64,000 nucleotides of DNA from positions 1,116,001 to 1,180,000 of the forward strand of contig NC_012483.1 of assembly GCF_000022565.1 (NCBI RefSeq), given 5' to 3'. This document shows, piece by piece, positions 28,062 through 36,503 of the stretch. A program made the translations under genes and the position numbers. How positions within the stretch are numbered: the first letter of the stretch is position 1; each line of letters begins with the position of its first letter. This stretch comes from Acidobacterium capsulatum ATCC 51196 (GTDB lineage: Bacteria > Acidobacteriota > Terriglobia > Terriglobales > Acidobacteriaceae). The notes under the pieces are model-generated. The model did no database searches. It worked only from the letters and a program-made list of their open reading frames with translations, and was not told the origin of the DNA.

Positions 28062-29447
28062 TTGATCGTCAATTTTGCAGAACGTGCTCACAATCACAAC
28101 TGGAGTCTCGACCCGATCATACGCTCCCTGCTCGATGTGGACTTTTACAAGTTATTGATGCTGCAGTTTATCTGGAAGCATTTTCCGTCTGCCAGGGTGA
28201 CTTTCACCACCGTCAATCGCACCTCGCAGGTGCGGCTGGGCGACATGATTCTGCGCGAAGAACTCGTGCAGCAACTGGAGCATGTGCGCCGCCTGCGCTT
28301 TGGCCGCTCAGAGCTGGTGTGGCTGGCCGGCAACACTTTTTATGGCGTACGCGGCATCTTTGAGCCGGCATTTATCGAGTGGCTGGCCGAGGACTTTCGC
28401 CTGCCCGATTATGACGTGAGCGTGCGCGATGGCCAGTTTGTGCTCACCTTTGAGGGCCGCTGGACTGAAACCACCCTCTGGGAGCTGTATTCGCTCTCCA
28501 TTTTGACGGAACTAAAAACCCGCGCCATGCTCAAGCATCGCGGCGAACTGGCGCTCGACATTCTTTACGCCCGCGCCAAGAGCCGCCTGTGGAGCAAGAT
28601 GGAGCGGTTGCGCGGCGTTCCCGGGCTCAAAATCGCCGACTTCGGCACCCGCCGCCGCCACAGCTTTCTATGGCAGGAGTACGTCGTCAAGGCCATGCGC
28701 GACACGCTCGGCGAGTGCTTCACCGGCACGTCGAACACATTTCTGGCCTACAAGCATGACCTTGAAGCCATCGGCACCAACGCCCATGAAATCCCCATGG
28801 CGCTGGCCGCAATGGCCGATGATGAGTCGTCGCTGCGGCACGCGCAATACCGCATGCTCGAGCTCTGGCAGGAGACCTATGCCGGTGCCCTGCTGATCAT
28901 GCTGCCGGATACCTTCGGCACAACCCAGTTTCTCGATGGCGCGCCCGAGTGGGTGGCCAACTGGACCGGCCAGCGCGTCGACAGCAAAGACCCGTTTGTT
29001 GCTGGGGATGAATACATCGCGTGGCTCGAAAAACATGGCCGCGACCCGCGCAAAAAACTGCTCATCGCATCCGACGGGCTCGACGTGGACGACATTCTCG
29101 CCCTGCACGCCTACTTCGCAGGCACCATTCAGAATGGCGCGCGACCGTACGAGTTTCGCTCTGCTGCAGATTTTCAGGACGCCGCGCGCTGGACGCCCGA
29201 ACGGCGGCTGCGCTTCAGCGCGGGCTGGGGCACACTGCTCACCAATGACTTTCGCGATTGCGACCCGGAATCCAATAGGGACTTTGATCCCATCAGCCTC
29301 GTCTGCAAAGTGGCGAGCGTCAATGGACGGCCTGCGGTCAAGCTCTCTGACAACTACGCCAAATCACTCGGGCCGGCCAGCGAAGTGGCACGTTACCGCA
29401 GAATCTTCGGCACGGCCGGCATGGCGAACGTTCCAGCGATTGTCTGA
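28062..29447 (+). CDS. pncB: Nicotinate phosphoribosyltransferase
   Basis: A 461-residue enzyme of NAD salvage that converts nicotinate and PRPP to nicotinate mononucleotide. Family segments: LLDVDFYKLLMLQF near the N-terminus, IADFGTRRRHSFLWQ (active-site region), FTGTSNTFLAYKHD, and IASDGLDVDDILALHAYF. The TTG at 28062 was chosen because AGGAGGG at 28046-28052 sits 9 bp upstream; the TTG at 28053 directly abuts that site and could not be used. It is divergent from the GH13 gene. Confidence 0.93.
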   Translation: MIVNFAERAHNHNWSLDPIIRSLLDVDFYKLLMLQFIWKHFPSARVTFTTVNRTSQVRLGDMILREELVQQLEHVRRLRFGRSELVWLAGNTFYGVRGIFEPAFIEWLAEDFRLPDYDVSVRDGQFVLTFEGRWTETTLWELYSLSILTELKTRAMLKHRGELALDILYARAKSRLWSKMERLRGVPGLKIADFGTRRRHSFLWQEYVVKAMRDTLGECFTGTSNTFLAYKHDLEAIGTNAHEIPMALAAMADDESSLRHAQYRMLELWQETYAGALLIMLPDTFGTTQFLDGAPEWVANWTGQRVDSKDPFVAGDEYIAWLEKHGRDPRKKLLIASDGLDVDDILALHAYFAGTIQNGARPYEFRSAADFQDAARWTPERRLRFSAGWGTLLTNDFRDCDPESNRDFDPISLVCKVASVNGRPAVKLSDNYAKSLGPASEVARYRRIFGTAGMANVPAIV

Positions 29448-29510
29448 TAGACAATCGATTGCGCGGTTCGATAAAGTTGCGCTGGCATTTGGTTGTGAAG
29501 GAGTTCGAGG

Positions 29511-30725
29511 ATGAAAAGAATCTGTTCTTCGTTGTTGTTGCTGATGTTTTCTCTGCCCGCCATGGCCATGACGGGGTTTGTGCACACGCAGGGCACGCAG
29601 CTCGTGGATGGCCAGGGAGCACCGCTGCATCTGCGCGGCATCAACCTCGGCAACTGGTTTGAGCCGGAAGGATATATGTTTCACTTCGACGGCGGCCCGC
29701 AGGCCCCGCGCGAAATTTATGACCTGACCAGGTCGCTGCTGGGGCCTGACCAGGCCAAGGTCTTCTGGCAGAAGTATCGCGAAGCCTACATCACCCGCAA
29801 AGATATTGCCTTTCTGAAGCGCGCCGGTTTCAACTCAGTGCGCGTGCCGATTGACTACGAATTCTTCACCACCGATAACTCCGCTGGCTTCCAGTTGCTC
29901 GATCAACTGGTGCAGTGGTGCCAGCAGGAAGGCATCTACGTCATCATCGACATGCATGATGCGCCCGGCGGTCAAACCGGCGCGAACATCGACAATGCGT
30001 GGAATTACCCCTGGCTTTACTCGAGCGTGGAAGAGCAGAACGAACTGGTTTCGGTGTGGACGCGCATCGCCAACCGCTACAAGAACAATCCCGCCGTACT
30101 CGGCTATGACCTGCTCAACGAACCCATCGCAAACTACCCCAGCATTGAGAAGTTCAACAAGGACCTTGAGCCGGTCTACAAGAAAGTTGCCGCGGGCATT
30201 CGCAGCGTAGACACGCACCACGTACTGATTGTGGGGGGCGCACAGTGGGACACGAATTTCTCGATCTTCGGGCCTCCGTTTGACTCAAATCTTATGTACA
30301 CTTTCCACGCCTACTGGATGCCGCCAGTCAAGGCGTCCATCCAGAAGTATCTGGATTTTCGCGCGAAGAATCATGTGCCCATCTGGTTGGGTGAGTCGGG
30401 CGAAAACAAGGATGCGTGGATTGCGCAGTTTGTGAACACCCTCAACGCCAACGATGTGGGCTGGTGCTTCTGGCCGTACAAGAAGATGGATGCCACATCG
30501 AGCGTCGTAGACTTTGCGCGGCCGCCTCACTGGGATGAGATTGTTGCCTACGCCAAGCTGCCGCAGAGTACCGGCAACTCCAAGGCCCTCGAAGCCGCGC
30601 GGCCTCCGCAGGCGGACATCGACGCAGCCTTCGCGGGCCTGTTAAAGAACATTCGCTATCAGAATGAAAGGGTCAACCAAGGCTATCTGCAGGCGCTGGG
30701 GTTGCACGCCAACGCCGCACACTAA
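29511..30725 (+). CDS. Secreted GH5 family glycoside hydrolase
   Basis: A 404-residue exported beta-glycosidase. The signal peptide is SLLLLMFSLPAMA. The GH5 barrel begins with HLRGINLGNWFEPEG, has an FNSVRVPIDYEFF strand, the acid/base Glu204 in YDLLNEPIAN, a VLIVGGAQWD strand, and the nucleophile Glu295 in IWLGESGEN. Typical substrates are cellulose, beta-mannan or beta-1,3/1,6-glucans; the exact one cannot be inferred. With the GH9 enzyme at 54868-56691 it points to plant or fungal polysaccharide use. Its stop overlaps the stop of the convergent thpR gene. Confidence 0.88.
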   Translation: MKRICSSLLLLMFSLPAMAMTGFVHTQGTQLVDGQGAPLHLRGINLGNWFEPEGYMFHFDGGPQAPREIYDLTRSLLGPDQAKVFWQKYREAYITRKDIAFLKRAGFNSVRVPIDYEFFTTDNSAGFQLLDQLVQWCQQEGIYVIIDMHDAPGGQTGANIDNAWNYPWLYSSVEEQNELVSVWTRIANRYKNNPAVLGYDLLNEPIANYPSIEKFNKDLEPVYKKVAAGIRSVDTHHVLIVGGAQWDTNFSIFGPPFDSNLMYTFHAYWMPPVKASIQKYLDFRAKNHVPIWLGESGENKDAWIAQFVNTLNANDVGWCFWPYKKMDATSSVVDFARPPHWDEIVAYAKLPQSTGNSKALEAARPPQADIDAAFAGLLKNIRYQNERVNQGYLQALGLHANAAH

Positions 30726-31279
30726 CCGCGCAGCAGAAACCGTTCCATGACCTCGTAGCGCGAGCCAGCCGGCCCCGGCACCGACTCGTAAAGCACAAAC
30801 TCTGACACCTTCACTGAGCCGGATGGATGCTCCTGAAAATGGGGCAATGTCCGGCTCAGAATTTCCTGCCACTCGGCCTGATCGCGGCGGCTGCGGCGGC
30901 GCGCCAGTGTCACGTGCGGATGATATGGCCGCTCCTCCGGCAGAAATCCGCAAGCGCGGCTCACCTTGACGACCGCGCGCTGCAGCGCATCCAGATCGGC
31001 ATTGGGCTGCACCTCGGCCAGCAGCACGCCGGCGCGCTCAAAGAAGCCGATTCCGCGAATCTGCAGCGACGACAAACTGCCGCGCACCTGCGCCAACGCC
31101 TGCCGCAAACAGGCTTCCTGCGCGGTTGTCACCATGCCATAAAACTGCAGCGTCACATGCCACCCGTTGCGTTCGCTCCAACGCAACTGACCGTGCTGCG
31201 CGGCCAGCGCTTCGGAGCACTCCAGCAATTCAGGCACCTCCGCTGCGGGAATCGCAATGCCGGTGAAGAGCCGCTTCAT
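30722..31279 (-). CDS. thpR: RNA 2',3'-cyclic phosphodiesterase (ThpR/LigT)
   Basis: A 185-residue member of the 2H phosphoesterase superfamily. The two H-x-T-x motifs are present: HVTLQFYG near residue 42 and HVTLARRR near residue 127. These enzymes open 2',3'-cyclic phosphates on RNA. The start MKRLFTGIAIP is the conserved beginning of the family; an in-frame ATG 8 codons upstream is less likely. Confidence 0.9.
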   Translation of the reverse strand: MKRLFTGIAIPAAEVPELLECSEALAAQHGQLRWSERNGWHVTLQFYGMVTTAQEACLRQALAQVRGSLSSLQIRGIGFFERAGVLLAEVQPNADLDALQRAVVKVSRACGFLPEERPYHPHVTLARRRSRRDQAEWQEILSRTLPHFQEHPSGSVKVSEFVLYESVPGPAGSRYEVMERFLLRG

Positions 31280-31303
31280 CCCTGTTTCTCCTCTGCGAAG
31301 CAA

Positions 31304-31335
31304 AACGGCTGCCCCGCCTGCGCGGAACAGCCGTT
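31304..31335 (-). terminator. Intrinsic terminator of the M61 peptidase gene
   Basis: Arms AACGGCTG (31304-31311) and CAGCCGTT (31328-31335) pair across a GC-rich loop. Read on the minus strand, the stem is followed by TTTTGC. It lies 19 bp past the stop of the M61 gene. Confidence 0.7.
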
Positions 31336-31353
31336 ACGGTTAAGATGCCGCTG

Positions 31354-33327
31354 TTAGAACTTCGGCAGCGGGCTCTTGCTGGGAGCAAGAATCTGGTCAA
31401 GGTAATCCGTCTTGCCGTCCACGCGCTCCAGGTGCGGAATGCGCAGACCACCGTAGTATGGAATCGAGACCGTCTTGTAGTCCTTGCCGCGACGGTACTG
31501 GATCTCAATCGGCTTGTGATCCTTCTCCGCCGCGAGAATAGCTTCCCGCAGTCCCTTGGCGGTATAGGCCTCGCCATTCACTGAGACCAGTTGCGTGTCA
31601 GGAACCAGACCCGCCTTGAAGGCCGGGCTTCCCCACCAGACGTTGCCGATCATGGCTGCGCCGCCACCATGAGGCGCGCCAACGGAAAGGCCCAGCGAAG
31701 TGGAAAAGTCCGCGAAGCCATACTTCGCAAACTCTGTCTGCTCCCACTCGATCGGCGTGTCGTTGTAGACCAGCTTGTAGCCGCCGCGAGTGATGCCGCC
31801 CTCGGGCACCTGCGGATGCAGATCGTAGATGCGCGTGCGCAGGAACTTGGCCCAGTCATAGGGAGCGACTGCGTTCAGGTCATTCACGATGTCTTGAAAG
31901 TCATACTGATCGGTGATCATGCTGCCGTTGTAGACGCCCAGAAACTTCTTGCAGAAGTCGTCGAGCGACTTCTTATCGTCGGTCAATTGGCGAATCTTTG
32001 TGTCCACTGACAGCCAGATCAGCTCGCCTTCGGTGTAGTAGTCCTCTGGGCGCTGCCAGCTCACCCAGCTCACTGGAGTGCGCTGCGAGATGATGGGCTG
32101 ATTCGTCGTATCCACCAGAGGCCGCCAGTCGCGGCCCTTGCTGGCCTCAAAGCCAGCGGCCACGCGCGCAAAGATATCGCGCGTCTGCTCGGGGGTCCGC
32201 ATCCCGGCGCGAGCCGTCAACACATTGCCCCAATACTGTGTCATGCCTTCATATACCCACAGCAGATTGTCGCGCATGGGCACGTTGAAGTTCGGGGTCC
32301 AAAGATCGTTGGGACGGCGGAACTTGCCATTCCACGAGTGCGTGGACTCATGCGCGAGCAGATCGCGCTCCAGCACGCCATCCTTCCAGTCGGTCAGGTA
32401 GTCTTCGCCTAATCCGTCTTCGCTGGACTGGTGATGCTCCAGGCCAACGCCGCCGACCTTGTTGCTCAACAGCAGCAGAAAGTCATAGTGCTTGTAGTGG
32501 TGCGAGCCGTAGAGCTTGTCTTCCTGCAGGGTAAGGTTCTTGTGAAGCTGCAGCTCTTCGGGAGTCATCTTCAAGTCTTCGGGCTTGTCCGCGAAGATGT
32601 TCAGATGCACCATGTCGGTCTTGGTCGGCGACAGGTCAAAACGTGCATAGTAGCGGCCGGCGTAGAGCGGCGAATCTACCAGAGTGTTCAGCGGAGTCTG
32701 CTGGAATTTCACCGTGCTGCCGTGATCTGACGCCGTTTCGAGCGCGGTGGCATACTTCCATCCATCCGGCAGGTGCAACGTCACATCAAAAGGAATGTCG
32801 CGCGAAAAGTATCCTGCCGGATACATGAGCACTTCGTTCCACTCAAGATCGGCCAGATTCTGGTCCATCTCAATGCGGCCCGCGCTGGGCTTGATGGGCG
32901 AGAGGTAGTCAAAGTCCACCCCAACGGTCTTGGCCCCCGGCGTTAGCGGAATATGGAACGCGTACATGTGGACGCGGTCTCGCACCCATTGCACTCGCTG
33001 GCCATCGACGGTCGTGATGATGCCGCCCAGCATCTTGATGGGGCCATCAGGCTCGTGATCGCCCGGCAGCCACTGCGGGTAAAGCAGAATCATCTGCTTT
33101 GCGCCCGGCACGACCGGAATCACCTCGTGCACATGCTCCACACGGTCAGTGAGATTGGTGATGTTCACATCGAGCTTCACCGGCCCCACATAAGGCTTGT
33201 CGAGCGGCTGGGGAATGGGGGGAGGCATCGGAACCGGCTGGGGTTGCGGTTGCGGCTGCTCCTGCGCAAGTGCGCAGGAGGCGAATACAAGACTGGATGC
33301 AATAGCCAGGCAGGCAATTTTCCTCAT
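31354..33327 (-). CDS. M61 family metallopeptidase with PDZ domain
   Basis: A 657-residue exported zinc aminopeptidase of the M61 (glycyl aminopeptidase) family. The signal peptide is CLAIASSLVFASCALA, followed by a Gln/Pro repeat (about residues 24-42). The N-terminal beta domain is followed by the catalytic domain with the zinc site H-E-S-T-H (His326 on) and WVYEGMTQYW. A C-terminal PDZ-like domain has AFKAGLVPDTQLVSVNGEAY. The start was moved to ATG 33327, which gives the normal signal peptide. Likely periplasmic peptide turnover. Confidence 0.9.
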   Translation of the reverse strand: MRKIACLAIASSLVFASCALAQEQPQPQPQPVPMPPPIPQPLDKPYVGPVKLDVNITNLTDRVEHVHEVIPVVPGAKQMILLYPQWLPGDHEPDGPIKMLGGIITTVDGQRVQWVRDRVHMYAFHIPLTPGAKTVGVDFDYLSPIKPSAGRIEMDQNLADLEWNEVLMYPAGYFSRDIPFDVTLHLPDGWKYATALETASDHGSTVKFQQTPLNTLVDSPLYAGRYYARFDLSPTKTDMVHLNIFADKPEDLKMTPEELQLHKNLTLQEDKLYGSHHYKHYDFLLLLSNKVGGVGLEHHQSSEDGLGEDYLTDWKDGVLERDLLAHESTHSWNGKFRRPNDLWTPNFNVPMRDNLLWVYEGMTQYWGNVLTARAGMRTPEQTRDIFARVAAGFEASKGRDWRPLVDTTNQPIISQRTPVSWVSWQRPEDYYTEGELIWLSVDTKIRQLTDDKKSLDDFCKKFLGVYNGSMITDQYDFQDIVNDLNAVAPYDWAKFLRTRIYDLHPQVPEGGITRGGYKLVYNDTPIEWEQTEFAKYGFADFSTSLGLSVGAPHGGGAAMIGNVWWGSPAFKAGLVPDTQLVSVNGEAYTAKGLREAILAAEKDHKPIEIQYRRGKDYKTVSIPYYGGLRIPHLERVDGKTDYLDQILAPSKSPLPKF

Positions 33328-33436
33328 GAAAAGAAGTGTAACGCCAGCGAGGAAAATTCGCCCCTGCAGCAAGGGCCATGGCTGCGCTTCACGCATGCCG
33401 TGGCCCCTTTCTGCATTTCATTTGTACAGTGAAGCC

Positions 33437-34945
33437 TTACTGTCCCTGACCGAGAGAGTAGCCTGGCTTTCCGTCAAAGTTGTAGAGCTGCTCGGTTTTG
33501 ATGAAATCAATACCGGCATGAGCCAGATTTGCGAGCAGGCCGGCGACGTCCGCGTTCCTGGGATTGGCTCCCTCAAACCGGCAGCGCCAGTGGTCGGTGC
33601 AGAGCGTTTCTTCCCGTCCATTGGGCCATACTTTTACCCCGCGATTGGTAATCATCTTCAGCGTGAACTCGCCGGTAGACGCGGCCTGCAGCTTCGCCGC
33701 CAGCGCGTCGGGCAACACACCTGCCTCGTCAACGAACACATCCACGCCCACAAGCGTCTTTTTCTCGACCGGCGTGTTGAGCACGGACGTCGGGTTTGCA
33801 GAGACACCTGTTTCGAGCGGCTCCGTGCTCTGAGTGGCAGGCTCATCCACGGCAGCCAACTGCACAGGACGCCGCCCGAGGCGCTCAATCACGGCCTCGG
33901 TGAAGCGCCGCGTACCAGCGCGCTCCTTGGTGTGAGCACCCGCGATGTCCACAGTATGAATGCCCTCTTCCAGTGTGCAGAGCCATGCATTCATGACCTT
34001 CGCGGCAATTGAATCCAGCTTGAGGTGGCGCAGCATCTCCACCGCCGCCAGCAGCAGCCCTGAGGGATTGGCCACATCGCGCGCCAGGTCAGGCGCCGAA
34101 CCATGGATGGCCTCAAAGATCGCTCCGCCCGAACCGATATTGACCGAGCCGCCCAGGCCCACCGAACCCGTCATCTGCGCCGCAATGTCAGAGAGGATGT
34201 CGCCATACAGATTGGGCAGCAGCACGACATCGTAATCTTCAGGACGATGCACAAAGTTGGCCATGCCAAAGTCCACGATCTGGCTATGAGCCTGAATCTC
34301 GGGATACTCGCGCGCAACCTCATCGAAGACGCGATGGAAAAGCCCATCGGTCAGCTTCATGATGTTGTCCTTGATCATGCACGTGATCTTGGAGCGGCCA
34401 TGCTGGCGGGCATACTCAAAGGCATAGCGCGCGATGCGCTCAGAACCGCTGCGCGTGATCAGCTTGAGGCACTGTGCCACGTCCTGCGTCTGGCGATGCT
34501 CAATGCCGGCATATAGGTCTTCCTCGTTCTCGCGGACAATCACCACATCCATGTCGGGGTGCCGCGTCGTGACGATAGGCTTGTAGGTGCGACAGGGGCG
34601 CACATTCGCATACAAACCCAGTGTCTTGCGCATCGTCACATTCAGCGACTTGTAACCGCCGCCCTGCGGAGTCGTAATCGGCCCCTTCAGCATGACGCGC
34701 GTCCGCGCGATCGAGTCCCAGGCCTCCTGCGGAATGCCCGAAGTGTTGCCGCGCAGATAAACCTGCTCGCCGACTTCTACATACTCCGCATCCAGATGAG
34801 CACCGGCAGCGGAGAGAATGGACATAACCGCGGCCGTGATCTCGGGGCCGATGCCATCGCCGGCGGCTACTGTGACAGGAATGGGAGTCAGCTTGGAATC
34901 CTGGGCGAGTTCGGCCTGCTCCAGATCAGTGGACGGAGAATGCAC
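33437..34945 (-). CDS. icd: Isocitrate dehydrogenase, Thermus-like long form
   Basis: A 502-residue isocitrate/isopropylmalate dehydrogenase family enzyme for oxidative decarboxylation of isocitrate. Hallmarks: AAGDGIGPEIT, IVRENEEDLYAGIEHRQT (substrate and metal site), the catalytic Lys in CMIKDNIMKLTDG, and the glycine-rich NIGSGGAIFEAIHGSAPD near the cofactor. After the core (about 340 residues) there is a C-terminal domain (about 360-502, with FEGANPRNADVAGLLANL), as in Thermus-type ICDH. The GTG at 34945 is supported by GGAGG at 34955-34959, 9 bp upstream. It is divergent from a winged-helix regulator. Confidence 0.92.
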   Translation of the reverse strand: MHSPSTDLEQAELAQDSKLTPIPVTVAAGDGIGPEITAAVMSILSAAGAHLDAEYVEVGEQVYLRGNTSGIPQEAWDSIARTRVMLKGPITTPQGGGYKSLNVTMRKTLGLYANVRPCRTYKPIVTTRHPDMDVVIVRENEEDLYAGIEHRQTQDVAQCLKLITRSGSERIARYAFEYARQHGRSKITCMIKDNIMKLTDGLFHRVFDEVAREYPEIQAHSQIVDFGMANFVHRPEDYDVVLLPNLYGDILSDIAAQMTGSVGLGGSVNIGSGGAIFEAIHGSAPDLARDVANPSGLLLAAVEMLRHLKLDSIAAKVMNAWLCTLEEGIHTVDIAGAHTKERAGTRRFTEAVIERLGRRPVQLAAVDEPATQSTEPLETGVSANPTSVLNTPVEKKTLVGVDVFVDEAGVLPDALAAKLQAASTGEFTLKMITNRGVKVWPNGREETLCTDHWRCRFEGANPRNADVAGLLANLAHAGIDFIKTEQLYNFDGKPGYSLGQGQ

Positions 34946-34989
34946 TTGGTAATACCTCCAGCGATAAACTATGAACAACCAACGATTCT

Positions 34990-35017
34990 CAATATACGAT
35001 ATATATGTCGTGTATTG
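34990..35017. promoter_or_regulatory. Palindromic operator candidate between icd and the regulator
   Basis: An inverted repeat with 10-bp arms (CAATATACGA at 34990-34999 and TCGTGTATTG at 35008-35017, one mismatch) around an 8-bp AT spacer. It sits in the 96-bp divergent region, 25 bp upstream of the regulator ATG and 45 bp from the icd start. It is the most AT-rich stretch nearby. Its position suits an operator bound by the adjacent winged-helix protein. Confidence 0.6.
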
Positions 35018-35041
35018 CAAATCGTCATTGAGCGAGCACCT

Positions 35042-35431
35042 ATGCCTTTGAAAAAGAAAGCGCCTTCTGCTGTGAGCAAGTCCATCAAAGCGGTGAGAAC
35101 CCCGAAGCCGGTGGCGGCCCCTGCATCGGCATCAGCAGCGGCTCCGGCATCCAACAGCAAGGCTCCCTGGACGTTTCTTACCAACCATTCGCATGTTCTT
35201 CTGCTGATTGCGCGCGATCCGGAAAGCCGCATGCGTGATGTAGCCCAGCAAGTGGGCATCACCGAACGCGCCGTGCAGCGTATCGTGGATGATCTCCAGG
35301 AATACGGCGTTCTCTCTGTCGTCAAGCGCGGACGCCGCAATACCTACACGGTGAATATGCGCCTGCCGCTCCGGCATCCCGTGGAAAACCGGCGCAAGGT
35401 CGGCGATCTCATAGAAATGGTCAACGACTAG
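35042..35431 (+). CDS. Winged-helix transcriptional regulator
   Basis: A 129-residue DNA-binding protein. The N-terminal 40 residues are Lys/Ala/Pro-rich (histone-like tail). The rest is a winged helix: WTFLTNHSHVLLLIARDPES, MRDVAQQVGITERAVQRIVD (recognition helix), YGVLSVVKRGRRNTYTVN (wing). Its MarR/ArsR-like form has no visible ligand or metal site. It is divergent from icd with a palindrome between them, so autoregulation and control of icd are a reasonable inference, not shown. The ATG at 35042 starts the unique tail. Confidence 0.72.
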   Translation: MPLKKKAPSAVSKSIKAVRTPKPVAAPASASAAAPASNSKAPWTFLTNHSHVLLLIARDPESRMRDVAQQVGITERAVQRIVDDLQEYGVLSVVKRGRRNTYTVNMRLPLRHPVENRRKVGDLIEMVND

Positions 35432-35533
35432 CGGGTAAGAAAGAGAGAACGGCGGGTTCGGCAAGGTTGTGGCAACTCACTGGAACCCATAGGCATCTAG
35501 CCTTCGATATTGACCTATTTTCGGGAGGAACCG

Positions 35534-35941
35534 ATGCCCCAATCCAATCTGCGCAAGCAATACCTGCGTGCGCTTGCCGTCCTCATGATGATTCCCATGC
35601 TGGCGCTGCCGCTCAAGGCGCAAACCAGTGATCACATTGTCAGCAGCCAGGTGTTGCAGCAGAAGGTACAGTCACAATCCAATGCGCGGCAGCAGAATAT
35701 CCAGACAGTACAAAAATTCTTTGCCACCCCTCTGGCCCACCGCGCTATGCAGGTGGAGCAGGTAAGTCCCGAACAGATTCAGAAGGCCATTCCAACGCTG
35801 TCGAGTTCTGAACTCGCAAACCTGTCTGCGCGCGCCTCGCACGCTCAACAACAGTTTGCCGCCGGCGCACTCACCACCAGCCAGATGCTGCTGTTGATCA
35901 TCGTGCTCTTGATTGTCGTCATTCTGGTTGCGGTTCACTAA
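35534..35941 (+). CDS. PA2779-like small exported membrane protein
   Basis: A 135-residue protein. A signal peptide (LAVLMMIPMLALPLKA) is followed by a helical charged region (residues 30-105; QVLQQKVQSQSNARQQ, and a VEQVSPEQIQKAIPTLSSSELANL segment) and a C-terminal hydrophobic helix (MLLLIIVLLIVVILVAV). This layout and the E/Q-rich 'LSSxELxxL' region match PA2779-type proteins of Pseudomonas, which are encoded beside a C39-type peptidase, as here. Function unknown. GGGAGGAA precedes the ATG. Confidence 0.7.
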   Translation: MPQSNLRKQYLRALAVLMMIPMLALPLKAQTSDHIVSSQVLQQKVQSQSNARQQNIQTVQKFFATPLAHRAMQVEQVSPEQIQKAIPTLSSSELANLSARASHAQQQFAAGALTTSQMLLLIIVLLIVVILVAVH

Positions 35942-35944
35942 ACG

Positions 35945-36490
35945 ATGATGCTGACAAAAGGAGCAGCGCTGCTGCTCCTTTTCTTCGCCCTCAGTTCGTC
36001 TGCGTCTCGCGCCATCTGGATCAACGTTCCCTTTGTCGCACAGCCGCGGGACGGCTGCGGAGCCGCCTCGGTAGCCATGGTGATGCAGTATTGGGCTGCG
36101 CAGCAGCACCAGTCTACGAGCGCGGACGCTGAGGTTGCAGTCATCCAGAAACAGGTTTTTTCGCGACGGAGGCATGGAGCCACTCCCGGAGCGCTGGAAG
36201 CCTATCTGCACCAGCACGGCTTTCTCGTCTTTGGAGTGCAGGGAAACTGGCAATTGCTCCAGGAGCAGTTACAGAAGGGACGGCCGCTCATTGTCGCCCT
36301 GCGGCCGCCTGCGCAGCACGCGCTACATTACGTAGTGATTGTCGGCGTCGATCCGGTAAAGGGCCAGATCCTGATGAATGATCCGGAAGAGCGGAAGCTG
36401 CTGCCCGAGGGCCGTGAAGAATTTGAGAAAGACTGGAGCGCTACTCACCAATGGATGCTGCTTGCCGTACCTCGCCCGGCATCCTCGTGA
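35945..36490 (+). CDS. C39-like cysteine peptidase (PA2778-like N-terminal part)
   Basis: A 181-residue exported papain-fold peptidase. After a signal peptide (LLLLFFALSSSASRA), the catalytic Cys38 is in QPRDGCGAASVAMVMQYW, His128 in HALHYVVIVGVD, and Asp146 in MNDPEER. These are the three residues of the bacteriocin-processing C39 family. PA2778-type proteins in other bacteria join such a peptidase to TPR repeats; here the TPR part is in the next gene. The start is 3 bp after the PA2779-like stop. Confidence 0.82.
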   Translation: MMLTKGAALLLLFFALSSSASRAIWINVPFVAQPRDGCGAASVAMVMQYWAAQQHQSTSADAEVAVIQKQVFSRRRHGATPGALEAYLHQHGFLVFGVQGNWQLLQEQLQKGRPLIVALRPPAQHALHYVVIVGVDPVKGQILMNDPEERKLLPEGREEFEKDWSATHQWMLLAVPRPASS

Positions 36491-36503
36491 CCTGCCAGCG
36501 CTT

